From an uncultured Burkholderiales bacterium (lineage in GTDB: Bacteria; Pseudomonadota; Gammaproteobacteria; Burkholderiales; Burkholderiaceae), in assembly GCA_946480465.1 (NCBI GenBank), contig CAMLJY010000019.1, forward strand, positions 1-64,000: a stretch of DNA of 64,000 nt, read 5' to 3'. Under the pieces are notes generated by a model, which worked only from the letters and a program-made list of their open reading frames with translations, was not told the DNA's origin and ran no database searches. The number at the start of each line of letters is the position of its first letter. The stretch's first letter is position 1. Below are positions 46,047-55,422 of the stretch, piece after piece. Position numbers and translations under genes: made by a program.

Positions 46047-46658
46047 TCAGAACCGCTTGCCGATGCCGATCGAGGCGAGCACGGGATCGACCTTGAACTT
46101 GCCGACGCTCTGGCCGGCCGAGTAGACGGTCGTGTCGATCTGCACCTTCTTAAGGTCGGCATTGATCAGCCAGCCGCCGCCGATCGGCACGTCCACGCCG
46201 GCCTGAACCGCCCAGCCCACGCTGTTGTGCTTGACCGAGAGCTTCAGGGCGTCGACGTTCGAGTGGAAGTGGATGGAGGACAGGTTGGTGTAATTCAGGC
46301 CGGCGCCGACGTAGGGACGGAAGCCCGACAGGCCGGTGACGTGGTACTGCAGCGTCAGCGTCGGCGGCAGGTGCTTGAAGGTGCCGATTTCTGCGCCGAC
46401 AGCGCCGGAGTGCAGCCGCTGCTTCTGCGGGTAGGTCAGGATCAGCTCGGCGGCGACGTTCGGGCTGAAGAAGTAGCTGATGTCGACCTCGGGAAAGGTC
46501 TTGTCGTTGATCGACAGGCCGAATCCGGTGCTGTCCTTGTTGGCCGAATCGAGGTGCAACGCGCGGGCGCGCACGAGCCAGTTGCCAGTGTCCTGGGCTT
46601 GGGCGGAAAGAAGGGGAAGTGCCGCGACAGCAGCGGCGAGGAGCCAGCGGGTGTTCAT
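46047..46658 (-). CDS. ompW: OmpW family outer membrane protein
   Basis: A 203-residue outer-membrane barrel with a signal peptide (MNTRWLLAAAVAALPLLSAQAQ-like, cut near residue 21). The OmpW pattern is clear: NDKTFPEVDISYFFSPNVAAE, LPPTLTLQYHV, FRPYVGAGLNYT, and a final IGIGKRF with C-terminal Phe. It is shorter than and distinct from the OmpW at 25738. A near-FNR site lies about 130 bases upstream, consistent with oxygen control known for ompW elsewhere. The ATG at 46658 was chosen for its signal peptide. Confidence 0.9.
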   Translation of the reverse strand: MNTRWLLAAAVAALPLLSAQAQDTGNWLVRARALHLDSANKDSTGFGLSINDKTFPEVDISYFFSPNVAAELILTYPQKQRLHSGAVGAEIGTFKHLPPTLTLQYHVTGLSGFRPYVGAGLNYTNLSSIHFHSNVDALKLSVKHNSVGWAVQAGVDVPIGGGWLINADLKKVQIDTTVYSAGQSVGKFKVDPVLASIGIGKRF

Positions 46659-46783
46659 CTGTTGTCCTTGGTCGTTGGAAGTGACGGCCTTGCGGGCCGT
46701 GGGGTCATTCCACGCTGACCAAGGGTTATCCCGGTTGGGTTGGCTCAAGGGCCGGTCACCGGGCGGACCTCGTTCGCCATTCG

Positions 46784-46797
46784 CTGATCTGGCTCAA
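46784..46797 (-). promoter_or_regulatory. Possible FNR/ANR site upstream of ompW
   Basis: On the minus strand TTGAGCCAGATCAG matches TTGAT-N4-ATCAA at eight of ten conserved positions. A GATAAC -10-like box lies about 60 bases closer to ompW (46725-46730). The spacing would suit upstream activation, but the match is imperfect. Confidence 0.35.
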
Positions 46798-46798
46798 A

Positions 46799-46817
46799 CC
46801 CTCGTGATGCGCGAGGG
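46799..46817 (-). terminator. Hairpin downstream of pfkB
   Basis: CCCTCG (46799-46804) pairs with CGAGGG (46812-46817) around seven bases. On the minus strand it follows the pfkB stop by 13 bases and is followed by TTTGAG. A weak intrinsic terminator isolating pfkB from ompW is likely. Confidence 0.45.
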
Positions 46818-46829
46818 CAACGCCGGACC

Positions 46830-47744
46830 TCAGGCTGCTGCCACCAAGGCTGACGGCACCAGGTGGTTCTGGCCGCCACGGTGCGCGATCTTCAGCGCCC
46901 CGACCCGGTTGCCCAGCCGGGCGCAGCGCTCCAGCGGCCAGCCGCGGGCGAGGCCGTACAGCAACGCGGCGCGGTAGGCGTCGCCGCAGCCGGTGGGGTC
47001 GACGATGGCCTCGGCCGGCACGCCCGGCACGGCCATGCGGTCGCCATCCAGCCACAGTTCGCTGCCCTCGGCACCCAGCGTGACGACCACGCCCTCGATG
47101 TTCGGCCGCTTCGACAGGTCGGCCAGTGTGGTGCCCATGCGCTCGCACAGCATGCGGCCTTCGTAGTCGTTGACGGCGATCCAGCGCGCCCGCTCGACGA
47201 AGCCGCGCAGCTCGTCGCCGTCGAACATCGGCAACTGCTGGCCGGGGTCGAAGATGAAGGGGATGCCGGCCTCGGCGAAGCGCTCCGCGTGGCTCAGCAT
47301 CGCGTCGCGGCCGTCGGGGGCGATGATGGCCAGTTGGATGTCTCGACGGTCGGACGGGAACTCCGTCAGGTGCGCCTGCTGCATTGCGCCCGGGTGGAAG
47401 GCGGTGATCTGGTTGTTGTCCAGGTCCGTGATGATGATCGCCTGGGCGGTGTAGGCCTCGGGCTCGCGGCGCACCAGGCTCACGTCCATGCCCCAGCCTT
47501 TCAGGCGCTCGAGGTACTCGCCGCCGTCATTGCCGAGCGCCGCCATCACCGCGCCGTCGCCGCCCAGCTGGTTTAGCGTGTAGGCGATGTTGCCGGCGCA
47601 GCCGCCGAATTCGCGGCGCAGCGTCGGGACCAGGAAGGACACGTTCAGGATGTGGACCTGCTCCGGCATGATCTGCTGCGAGAAGCGGCCGGGGAAGTTG
47701 GTGATCGTGTCGAAGGCGAGCGAGCCACAGATCAGGACGGGCAT
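46830..47744 (-). CDS. PfkB family carbohydrate/nucleoside kinase
   Basis: A 304-residue ribokinase-superfamily kinase. The N-terminal MPVLICGSLAFDTI, the GG-type signature EFGGCAGNIAYTLNQLGG and the C-terminal anion-hole and base motif VDPTGCGDAYRAALLYG (GxGD) are intact. Betaproteobacterial relatives are variously labelled adenosine or sugar kinase; the substrate cannot be decided from sequence. The start is the ATG at 47744, directly before the first strand. It is 43 bases downstream of the DUF3426 gene on the same strand. Confidence 0.88.
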   Translation of the reverse strand: MPVLICGSLAFDTITNFPGRFSQQIMPEQVHILNVSFLVPTLRREFGGCAGNIAYTLNQLGGDGAVMAALGNDGGEYLERLKGWGMDVSLVRREPEAYTAQAIIITDLDNNQITAFHPGAMQQAHLTEFPSDRRDIQLAIIAPDGRDAMLSHAERFAEAGIPFIFDPGQQLPMFDGDELRGFVERARWIAVNDYEGRMLCERMGTTLADLSKRPNIEGVVVTLGAEGSELWLDGDRMAVPGVPAEAIVDPTGCGDAYRAALLYGLARGWPLERCARLGNRVGALKIAHRGGQNHLVPSALVAAA

Positions 47745-47787
47745 GGTGCGGCGGGCCGGGGCGCGGCCGGTGGTGGGCTGAAGGGGG

Positions 47788-48747
47788 TCAGGGGTAGAAC
47801 AGCTCGACGGTGTAGCCGCTGACGCGGCGTTCGCCGGTGGACAGCAGGGCCTGCAGCGGCAGTTCCTGGCCGGCCTCGATGACCGGCGGCAAGCCCAGTT
47901 CGGCCGCGGGCAGCACGCGGCGCGCGACCAGCTGGCCCGCACCGTCCGTCAGCGACAGGTCCAGCGCGGGCACGGCAACGGCGGTGTCCGCGCGGTTGCG
48001 CAAGACGACGGACAGGCGGTAAGCCGCGGCGCTGTCCAGCCGCGTCAGCCCGCTGGAGTCGACCGAGAGCTGGGCGATGCGCTTCAATGGCTCGATGCGG
48101 CAGCCGGCGGCCTCGCAGACGGCGGTCAGCAGAGGGCGCGTGCCGGCGACGTGCGCGGCCAACCAGTCTCGGCCCGTGATTGCCAGCTGCAGCAGCAGCG
48201 TGGCGCTGAGCAGCACCGAGGCGGCCACCAGCCCGGCGCGAACGCCCGGCCGGCGCCAGAAGGCGGCCCGTTCCGCGGCCCGCACGAACTGCGGCGCGGC
48301 GGGTCCGACGGCGCGTTCGGCCACGGGTGCAGGTGCCGCGACCTGCGGGGCGCGCAGCGGCGGCTCGTCATCGGGCAGCGATTCGCTGCTGAAGGAGACG
48401 ATCGCGGCGGGCAGGCCGTCGTCGGCCATCGGCGGCAGCGAATCGGCGGCGTGGCCGCCGTCGTCGTCCTGGGGGGCGAAGCTGTCCTCGAAGGGGTGCG
48501 TCGGCTCGTGGCCGTCGGCGTCGTCCGCAAAGGCGGGCGTCATCGCCGCCGCGCCCTGTGCGGCTCCGGCGGGGATCTGGACCCGTGACGGCTCGGCGCC
48601 TTCGGCGTCCAGCTCGCAGAGGTTCTCGAGCGCGTTGAAGACCGCCGAACAGCGGCCGCAACGCACCCAGCCTTCCGACACCTTCAACTGATCCTGCACG
48701 ACACGGAACACCGTGCCGCACTCGGTGCAGCGGGTCGCCAGGCTCAT
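47788..48747 (-). CDS. Zinc-ribbon DUF3426 membrane protein
   Basis: A 319-residue protein. An N-terminal MJ0042-type zinc ribbon (CTECGTVFRV and VRCGRCSAVFNA, Cys pairs at about 8/11 and 30/33) is followed by an acidic, Pro-rich linker, one transmembrane helix (about 172-192, GLVAASVLLSATLLLQLAI) and a periplasmic DUF3426 domain to the C-terminus. Function is unknown. It sits seven bases after prmA in the common prmA-DUF3426 arrangement of betaproteobacteria. Confidence 0.88.
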   Translation of the reverse strand: MSLATRCTECGTVFRVVQDQLKVSEGWVRCGRCSAVFNALENLCELDAEGAEPSRVQIPAGAAQGAAAMTPAFADDADGHEPTHPFEDSFAPQDDDGGHAADSLPPMADDGLPAAIVSFSSESLPDDEPPLRAPQVAAPAPVAERAVGPAAPQFVRAAERAAFWRRPGVRAGLVAASVLLSATLLLQLAITGRDWLAAHVAGTRPLLTAVCEAAGCRIEPLKRIAQLSVDSSGLTRLDSAAAYRLSVVLRNRADTAVAVPALDLSLTDGAGQLVARRVLPAAELGLPPVIEAGQELPLQALLSTGERRVSGYTVELFYP

Positions 48748-48754
48748 TCAAAGA

Positions 48755-49672
48755 TCATGCCATGCCGGCATGGGTGCCCGAGGTCCCGGACCGGGTGGCG
48801 GTCATGAGGATCCAGCCGTCCTCCTGGTCGCTCACTTCGAGCGATAGCCACGGGGCGTAGGCGGCCTTCAGCTCGTCGGCTTGCCGCTCGAGGATGCCGG
48901 CGAGCACCAGGCTGCCGCCCGGCGCGACGTGGCCCGCCAGCAGCGGCGCCAGCAGCTTCAGCGGCGTGGCCAGGATGTTGGCGAGCACCAGCGGGTAGGT
49001 GCCCTGCGCGGCATCGGGGCGGCCGGCACTGAGGGTGACGCCGTTGGCCGCGGCGTTGGCGACGGTGGCCTGCACGGCCGCATCGTCGATGTCCACCGCG
49101 TCGATGGTGTCGGCCCCGTGCAGCGCGGCGCCGATCGCCAGGATGCCGGAGCCGCAACCGTAATCCAGCACTCGCGGCCAGGGCTGCGCGTGGCGGGCAA
49201 TCCAGCGCAGGCACATGCGCGTGGTGGGATGCGTGCCGGTGCCGAAGGCGAGACCCGGATCGAGGCGGATCACGCGCTGCGCGGCGGCCGGCGTCTCGTG
49301 CCAGCTGGGCACGATCCAGAACTCCGGCGTGATCTCGACTGGTGCGAACTGCGACTGCGTCAGCCGCACCCAGTCCTGCTCGGCCACTTCGCGCAGCGCG
49401 GCGACCTTCAGCTCCGTGGCCCAGTCCTGCGCCAGCAGCAGCGTGGCTGCCTCGGTGGCGCCGGACTCGGTCTCGAACAGGGCGGTGATCGTGGAGTGCT
49501 GCCAACCCGGCTTGGGCGCGGGCAGGCCGGGCTCGCCGAACAGGGCCTGCTCGGCCTCGGTGCCGGCATCCGCATCCTCGACCGAGACCGACAGCGCGTC
49601 CAGTTCATCGGCCAGCGCCTCGGAGACGGTTTCGACCAGCGCCTCGGGCATGTGCAGGACCAGTTCGTGCAT
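48755..49672 (-). CDS. prmA: Ribosomal protein L11 methyltransferase
   Basis: Trimethylates ribosomal protein L11 using SAM. The 305-residue length is usual. A substrate-recognition N-terminal domain is followed by LDPGLAFGTGTHPTTRMCL, the SAM loop VLDYGCGSGILAIGA, VDIDDAAVQATVANA and the catalytic-site VLANILATPL. The ATG at 49672 (MHELVLHMPEALVE) is 14 bases after the accC stop. The neighbourhood accB-accC-prmA is typical for this bacterial class. Confidence 0.96.
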   Translation of the reverse strand: MHELVLHMPEALVETVSEALADELDALSVSVEDADAGTEAEQALFGEPGLPAPKPGWQHSTITALFETESGATEAATLLLAQDWATELKVAALREVAEQDWVRLTQSQFAPVEITPEFWIVPSWHETPAAAQRVIRLDPGLAFGTGTHPTTRMCLRWIARHAQPWPRVLDYGCGSGILAIGAALHGADTIDAVDIDDAAVQATVANAAANGVTLSAGRPDAAQGTYPLVLANILATPLKLLAPLLAGHVAPGGSLVLAGILERQADELKAAYAPWLSLEVSDQEDGWILMTATRSGTSGTHAGMA

Positions 49673-49686
49673 GGTGCGTGCCTGGC

Positions 49687-51036
49687 TCAGCGCTTGTGCC
49701 GGCTGAGCCAGCCTTCCAGATAGTGGATGCTGGTGCCGCCTTCGATGAACTTGGCATCGGCCATCAGCTCGCGGTGCAGCGGGATGTTGGTGTTGATGCC
49801 TTCGACCACGCACTCGGACAGCGCGGTGCGCATGCGCGCCAGCGCCTGCTCGCGCGTGTCGCCGTGAACGATGATCTTGCCGATCATCGAGTCGTAGTTC
49901 GGCGGCACCAGGTAGTTCGTGTACGCGTGCGAATCAACGCGCACCCCCGGACCGCCCGGCATGTGCCACATCGAGATGCGGCCGGGCGAGGGCGTGAACT
50001 TGTACGGGTCCTCGGCATTCACCCGGCATTCGATGGCGTGCCCGCGCAGCGCGATGTTCCGCTGGGCGAAAGGCAGCTTCTCGCCGGCGGCGATGCGGAT
50101 CTGCATCTGCACGATGTCGATGCCCGTGACCCACTCGGTCACCGGGTGCTCGACCTGCACGCGCGTGTTCATCTCGATGAAATAGAACTCGCCGTTCTCG
50201 TACAGGAACTCGAAGGTGCCTGCCCCGCGGTAGCCGATCTTCTTGCAGGCGGCGGCGCAGCGTTCGCCGATCTTCTCGATGGTCCGGCGCGGCACGCCGG
50301 GCGCCGGCGCCTCCTCGATGATCTTCTGGTGGCGGCGCTGCATGGAGCAGTCGCGCTCGCCCAGCCACACCGCGTTCTTGTGCTGGTCGGCCAGGATCTG
50401 GATCTCGATGTGCCGCGGGTTCTCGAGGAACTTCTCCATGTACACGGCCGGGTTGCCGAAGGCGGCGCCGGCCTCGGTGCGCGTGGTTTGCACCGCGTGC
50501 AGCAGGGCCGCCTCGGTGTGCACCACCCGCATGCCCCGCCCGCCGCCGCCGCCGGCAGCCTTGATGATCACCGGGTAGCCGATGGCGCGGGCCGTCTGCA
50601 CGATGACCTTGGGATCGTCCGGCAACGCGCCTTCCGAGCCGGGCACGCAGGGCACGCCCGACTTGATCATGGCCTGCTTGGCCGAGACCTTGTCGCCCAT
50701 GATGCGGATCGAGTCCGGCGTCGGGCCGATGAAGGTGAAGCCGCTCTTTTCGACCCGTTCGGCGAAATCGGCGTTCTCGGACAGGAAGCCGTAGCCGGGA
50801 TGGATGGCCTCGGCATCGGTCACCTCGGCGGTCGAGATGATCGCCGGCATGTTGAGGTAGCTCTGGCCCGAGGGCGCAGGGCCGATGCAGACCGCCTCGT
50901 CGGCGAGCTTGACGTACTTGGCCTCGCGGTCCGCCTCGGAGTAGACGACGACGGACTTGATGCCCATCTCGCGGCAGGCGCGCTGGATTCGCAGCGCGAT
51001 CTCGCCTCGATTGGCGATCAGGATCTTCTTGAACAT
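49687..51036 (-). CDS. accC: Biotin carboxylase subunit of acetyl-CoA carboxylase
   Basis: Carboxylates biotin on AccB using ATP and bicarbonate, the first half of malonyl-CoA formation. The product is 449 residues. [20 protein letters not shown] starts the protein. The Gly-rich ATP loop [26 protein letters not shown], and [16 protein letters not shown] with the catalytic residues are intact. It follows accB by 16 bases and almost certainly shares its transcript. Confidence 0.98.
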   Translation of the reverse strand: MFKKILIANRGEIALRIQRACREMGIKSVVVYSEADREAKYVKLADEAVCIGPAPSGQSYLNMPAIISTAEVTDAEAIHPGYGFLSENADFAERVEKSGFTFIGPTPDSIRIMGDKVSAKQAMIKSGVPCVPGSEGALPDDPKVIVQTARAIGYPVIIKAAGGGGGRGMRVVHTEAALLHAVQTTRTEAGAAFGNPAVYMEKFLENPRHIEIQILADQHKNAVWLGERDCSMQRRHQKIIEEAPAPGVPRRTIEKIGERCAAACKKIGYRGAGTFEFLYENGEFYFIEMNTRVQVEHPVTEWVTGIDIVQMQIRIAAGEKLPFAQRNIALRGHAIECRVNAEDPYKFTPSPGRISMWHMPGGPGVRVDSHAYTNYLVPPNYDSMIGKIIVHGDTREQALARMRTALSECVVEGINTNIPLHRELMADAKFIEGGTSIHYLEGWLSRHKR

Positions 51037-51052
51037 CGTGAAGATCCGCCGG

Positions 51053-51502
51053 TCATTCGATGACGAACAGGGGCTGTCCGAACTCGACGGCCTGGCCGTT
51101 CTCGACCAGCACCTTCGTGACGGTGCCGGACTTGTCGGCTTCGATCTCGTTCATGATCTTCATGGCCTCGATGATGCAGACCGGCTCGCCTTCCTTGACT
51201 TGCTGGCCGACCTCGACCATCGGTTTGGCGCCCGGGCTGGACGCGCGGTAGAAGGTGCCGACCATCGGGGACTTGATGACATGGCCGGTTTCCACCGGCG
51301 CGGCCGCTGGCGCCGCAGCGCCAGCGGCCGGGGGTGCGGCGACCGGCATCGCGGCCATGGCCGGCGCCGCGGTCATCATCACCGTCGGGCGGGCGTCTGC
51401 CTTGACAATGCGCACCTTGCCGTCGGCCTCGGTGATTTCCAACTCGGAGATGTTCGATTCGGAGACGAGGTCGATCAGTGTCTTGAGCTTGCGCAGGTCC
51501 AT
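51053..51502 (-). CDS. accB: Biotin carboxyl carrier protein of acetyl-CoA carboxylase
   Basis: A 149-residue carrier. The N-terminal helix [18 protein letters not shown] is followed by an Ala/Pro-rich flexible linker (about 45-70), then a biotinyl domain with EAMKIMNE, the biotinylated lysine being Lys115. The ATG at 51502 has AAGGGG about ten bases upstream. A hairpin lies in its leader. The aroQ gene often upstream of accB is not here; a TlpA-type gene is. Confidence 0.97.
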   Translation of the reverse strand: MDLRKLKTLIDLVSESNISELEITEADGKVRIVKADARPTVMMTAAPAMAAMPVAAPPAAGAAAPAAAPVETGHVIKSPMVGTFYRASSPGAKPMVEVGQQVKEGEPVCIIEAMKIMNEIEADKSGTVTKVLVENGQAVEFGQPLFVIE

Positions 51503-51537
51503 GCGTCGCACCCCTTCGGGAGTTATTCGGATCGAGG

Positions 51538-51570
51538 CGCCTGATGTGCGCAACATGGCCGCATCAGACG
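51538..51570 (-). promoter_or_regulatory. Leader hairpin upstream of accB
   Basis: CGCCTGATG (51538-51546) pairs with CATCAGACG (51562-51570), a nine-base-pair stem with one G-U-type mismatch around 15 bases. It lies between accB and a minus-strand CACAAT -10-like box (51584-51589). In other bacteria accBC is controlled by AccB itself; this stem could be part of such control, which is speculative. Confidence 0.4.
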
Positions 51571-51637
51571 CGAAAGGCCGGCGATTGTGGCACAACGTGC
51601 TGGCCGAAAACACGCGGCCAGGGCTGGTGCCGCGATT

Positions 51638-51661
51638 TCGGCGAACAGTTGTTTTCGCCGA
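51638..51661 (-). terminator. Hairpin downstream of the tlpA operon
   Basis: TCGGCGAA (51638-51645) and TTCGCCGA (51654-51661) form an eight-base-pair stem with an eight-base loop, about 50 bases after the tlpA stop on the minus strand. It is followed by AAATCG, not a T-run. It probably ends or slows read-through toward accB. Confidence 0.4.
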
Positions 51662-51711
51662 TGATCAGCGGATATCGCGCAAGGATCGTTGCGGAACGTC
51701 GGGCTTTCGCC

Positions 51712-52223
<512 letters not shown>

Positions 52224-52227
<4 letters not shown>

Positions 52228-52829
52228 CCCGCGGCCTCCGCCGACAGCAGGCGCCTCAGCGCGTCGGCGTCGCCGCGCCAGCTGCGGCCCTGGCCGTCCG
52301 GCCTCAGTGCGCCGCGCAGGTCGTCATGGTCCAGCACCGTCAGCAGCAGCGTCACCGGCTCGGCCAGCGCGGGCGAGCGGGAAGCGATCACCAGCACCGG
52401 CGCCTCGCCACCGGCGCCGCCCGGGCGGGTGGTGCTGTCGTAGTCGATGCCGCGGTTGATCAAGGCGATCTCGGCCGATTTCGAGTCGTCGCAGTAGAGG
52501 TCGAGGTGAATGGCCGAGTGCCGGGTCGCGGTACCACGCCAGACTGCGCCCGCCAGGTGCGGCCGGAACTCGGCCAGGCGCTCCATCCACGTCAGCGCCA
52601 GCTCGCGCAGCGCCCTCAGTTCGCCGGGCTGTGTGTCGGCGCAGAAGACCGCGATGTACTCGCGCACCTCGTCTTCCAGTGCTTCGTTGCTCGGCAGCTC
52701 GGCCGGCCGCACCGAGGCGCGACCCAGCAGGCGGGCGGCCTTGCGCTTGGCAGGGCCGTACTCCATGCCGTCCTCCACGACCAGGCGGGCGGCGGAAGCG
52801 GCGATTTCAGCGGTGAGCGTGGCGGCCAT
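52224..52829 (-). CDS. Unknown conserved-looking protein, possible inactive nucleotidyltransferase fold
   Basis: A 201-residue cytoplasmic protein without a family I can name with certainty. Residues 94-111, GAVWRGTATRHSAIHLDL, look like the nucleotidyltransferase signature hG[GS]..RGTA..SDIDL, but the two metal-binding Asp positions are Ala106 and His108. A helical N-terminus (MEYGPAKRKAARLLG, EALEDEVREYIAVFC) precedes it. If the match is real the protein is catalytically dead. A TACAAT box ends six bases before the ATG, and no ribosome-binding site is visible. It overlaps tlpA by four bases. Confidence 0.75.
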
Positions 52830-52835
52830 CCGAGA

Positions 52836-52841
52836 ATTGTA
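52836..52841 (-). promoter_or_regulatory. TACAAT -10 box six bases before the 52829 start
   Basis: On the minus strand TACAAT is followed by TCTCGG and then the ATG at 52829. The predicted mRNA is leaderless, and the box would drive the unknown gene and tlpA. No -35 of quality is seen. Confidence 0.5.
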
Positions 52842-52869
52842 GGAAGCGGGTGGGGGCGCCGCCCGATGC

Positions 52870-53643
52870 TCAGGGCAATTCGACTGCCGGCATGCGGGCG
52901 ACGATGGTGGCCGCTCGGCCGTGCACGTAGCCCGAGCCGGGATTCTTCTCGAAGCGCTTCGGTGCCGGCAGCATCACCGCCAGCCGGGCAGCGGCGTAGG
53001 TATCGAGCCGTGATGCGTCGGTGCGGAAGTAGTGGCGCGCCGCGGCCTGGGCGCCAAACAGGCCCTCGCCCCATTCGACGTTGTTCAGGTAGATCTCGAG
53101 GATGCGCCGCTTGGGCAGCAGCGTCTCGAGCGCCAGCGTGAGCACGAGCTCCTGACCCTTGCGCGCCAGCGTGCGTTCGCCGGAGAGGAAGAGATTCTTT
53201 GCCAGTTGCTGCGTGATCGTGGAACCCCCGATCAGCTTCGGTGGCCGTTTCGCCGCGGCGGACTTCGGGGCGCGCGCGGCGCGCCGCGCCGCCTGCGCCT
53301 CGCTGCGCATGTTCTTGTCCCAGGCCTTCTCGATCGCGTCCCATTCGACGCCGCTGTGCTCGGCGAAACCTGCGTCCTCGCTGGCGATGACGGCGCGCTT
53401 CAGGTTCGCGCCGATGCGGTCGCCGTCCACCCACTGCTGGCTCCAGGCGAGCCGCTGCTGCTCGGTCAGCAGGCGCCAGGCCTCGCTGCGCTGGAAGCTC
53501 GTGGACTGCGGGTCGATCACCGTCATCAGCGCGATGCGGCCGACGAAGTACAGCTGCAGGGACAGGACGCACAGCAGCACCAGCGCCAGCGGGCGCCAGG
53601 CGGCGCGCCCGATGCGGTGTCCGATCGTGCTGGCTTTGCCCAT
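52870..53643 (-). CDS. mtgA: Monofunctional peptidoglycan transglycosylase
   Basis: A 257-residue inner-membrane glycosyltransferase of family GT51 that polymerises lipid II. One N-terminal transmembrane helix (about 18-40) is followed by the GT51 motifs: VIASEDAGFAEHSGVEW with the catalytic Glu, GGSTITQQLAKNLFLS, RKGQELVLTLALE, and RILEIYLNNVEWGEGLFG. There is an Ala/Arg/Lys-rich insertion between motifs 1 and 2. The ATG at 53643 was chosen; it is 34 bases after aroE on the same strand. Confidence 0.95.
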   Translation of the reverse strand: MGKASTIGHRIGRAAWRPLALVLLCVLSLQLYFVGRIALMTVIDPQSTSFQRSEAWRLLTEQQRLAWSQQWVDGDRIGANLKRAVIASEDAGFAEHSGVEWDAIEKAWDKNMRSEAQAARRAARAPKSAAAKRPPKLIGGSTITQQLAKNLFLSGERTLARKGQELVLTLALETLLPKRRILEIYLNNVEWGEGLFGAQAAARHYFRTDASRLDTYAAARLAVMLPAPKRFEKNPGSGYVHGRAATIVARMPAVELP

Positions 53644-53677
53644 GCGCTTCGTGGCAGCCGGTGGCGTCCCCGCCGGC

Positions 53678-54547
53678 CTAGCGGCCCGACGCCAGCTTGT
53701 CGCGCAGGGCGGCCAGCACCGGCAGGGGATCGGGCCGGACGCCGCGCCACAGCAGGAAGGCTTCTGCGGCCTGGTGCACCAGCATGCCCAGGCCGTCGCG
53801 TCCCTGTGCACCGTGGCCGGCTGCCCAGGCAAGGAAGGGCGCTGCCGCGGGGCCGTACATCATGTCCAGCGCCAGCGCGCCGGGCGCGAGCACGGCCGGG
53901 GACACCGGCACCGGTGCGCCCGCCAGGCTGCTGGCGCTGCTGTTGAGCACCACGTCGTAGCCTGCGCCACAGTCATCGAGCCCGCTGGCCCGCAGCGCGA
54001 CGCCGTGCTGTGCCGCCAGGGCCTGGTGGCGCTGGACCAGGGCCTCGGCCTTCGACGGTGTTCGGTTGGCGACGACGACCAGCGCCGGCCCCCGTTCGAT
54101 CAGCGGCCCCAGCGCGCCGGAGGCTGCTCCCCCTGCGCCGACCAGCAGCAGCCGGCGTCCGGCCAAAGCCAGGCCGGCACCCTGTTCGATGTCATCGACC
54201 AGGCCGATGCCGTCCGTGTTGTCGGCGAACCAGCCGTCGGCGTCGAAGCGCAGCACGTTCGCGGCCTGGGCCAGCGCGGCACGCGGCGAGAGCCGCCGCG
54301 CCAGCGGCGGCGCTTCGAATTTGAACGGCACCGTGATGTTGCAGCCGCGCGCCGGTCCGAGGCCTGCGGACGGATCGGTGCTGGCGATGAAGGCGCGCAC
54401 CGTGGCCTCGAAGTTGCCGGGGGCGCATTCGATGCGGCCGTACTCGATCGGCTCGCCGGTCTGCTTCGCGAAGGCGGCGTGAATGAAGGGCGACTGGCTG
54501 TGGGCCACCGGGTGGCCGAGCACCGCATAACGGTCGGGCAGGGACAT
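53678..54547 (-). CDS. aroE: Shikimate dehydrogenase
   Basis: Reduces 3-dehydroshikimate to shikimate with NADPH in aromatic amino acid synthesis. The product is 289 residues. [32 protein letters not shown] with the catalytic Lys, DNTDGIGLV and the cofactor loop [13 protein letters not shown] are all present. It lies five bases after the tonB-like gene, so one operon with tonB, mtgA and perhaps rnb is likely. Confidence 0.96.
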   Translation of the reverse strand: MSLPDRYAVLGHPVAHSQSPFIHAAFAKQTGEPIEYGRIECAPGNFEATVRAFIASTDPSAGLGPARGCNITVPFKFEAPPLARRLSPRAALAQAANVLRFDADGWFADNTDGIGLVDDIEQGAGLALAGRRLLLVGAGGAASGALGPLIERGPALVVVANRTPSKAEALVQRHQALAAQHGVALRASGLDDCGAGYDVVLNSSASSLAGAPVPVSPAVLAPGALALDMMYGPAAAPFLAWAAGHGAQGRDGLGMLVHQAAEAFLLWRGVRPDPLPVLAALRDKLASGR

Positions 54548-54552
54548 GGATC

Positions 54553-55416
54553 TCAGGGCGTGGCGCCCAGGGTGGTTTCGAGGCCGTCCTCGCGGGTGAA
54601 GCGAAAGCGGGAGGTGACGACGATCTGGTCGGCCTGTTGGCGCATCGCCTTGCTGAAGCCGCCGTAGGGCGCAGCCGCCTGCACGATCGCGACGGCGCGC
54701 CGGTCGAGCACGCGGTTACCGGAGCTGCGGACGACCTCGGCCTCGACGACCCGGCCGCGGGTGTCGATCGTCACGTTCATCGTCAGCTCGCCGTACAGCT
54801 TGCGCCCCTTGTACTCGGGGAAGTCGCGCGTGCCGCGGTCCTCGATCTTGCGGCGCAGGCGTTCGTAGTACAGCGCATAGACCTCTTCACGCGTGGCGGG
54901 GCTGATGTAGCGCTTCTTCGGTCGCGCGTTCTCGTCGTTGATCCGCTTCTCGATCTCGGCCAGCAGCTTCAGCAGTTGGCGGCGGCGCTCTTCCTGGTCA
55001 CGCTGTTCGGGTGTTCCGTGCTCGCGCTGCGGATCGGGTGGCGGCAGCATCGCGACCTCGCGCCGCACCGCCGCGAGCAGCTGCTGCTGTTCCTGCTGCA
55101 GCTGCTCGACGCGGCGGTGCGCCTCCTCGCTGGCATCGCCGAGTTCGACTTGCGCCATCGCCGGCAGCGGCGACGTGGCGCGACCGGCCTCGGCATCACC
55201 GCCGCCGGCCAGCGAGGCCTGGGCGATCGCCTGCGGTTTCTGCGGCACGTCGTCCGATCGCGCGTTGACGAGGATGACGTCCAGCGGCGTGTCCTTGAAG
55301 ACGCGCTCGAAGCCCTCGGGGTCGACGAAGCGCACCGTCAGCACGCCGGCGTGCACGGCCAGCGAGAACGCCAGCGCAGCATGCAGCGTGCCGAACCGTG
55401 GCCGCACGAGGGGCAT
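54553..55416 (-). CDS. TonB-type energy transducer protein
   Basis: A 287-residue inner-membrane protein. An N-terminal anchor ([18 protein letters not shown]) is followed by a charged coiled-coil-like region (about 90-170, with [18 protein letters not shown]) and a C-terminal TonB domain: [21 protein letters not shown] and [17 protein letters not shown]. It replaces the usual Pro-rich spacer with a helical one. exbB and exbD are not next to it. It may act with an outer-membrane receptor elsewhere or in envelope stability; the client is unknown. Confidence 0.86.
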   Translation of the reverse strand: MPLVRPRFGTLHAALAFSLAVHAGVLTVRFVDPEGFERVFKDTPLDVILVNARSDDVPQKPQAIAQASLAGGGDAEAGRATSPLPAMAQVELGDASEEAHRRVEQLQQEQQQLLAAVRREVAMLPPPDPQREHGTPEQRDQEERRRQLLKLLAEIEKRINDENARPKKRYISPATREEVYALYYERLRRKIEDRGTRDFPEYKGRKLYGELTMNVTIDTRGRVVEAEVVRSSGNRVLDRRAVAIVQAAAPYGGFSKAMRQQADQIVVTSRFRFTREDGLETTLGATP

Positions 55417-55422
55417 GGCGGG

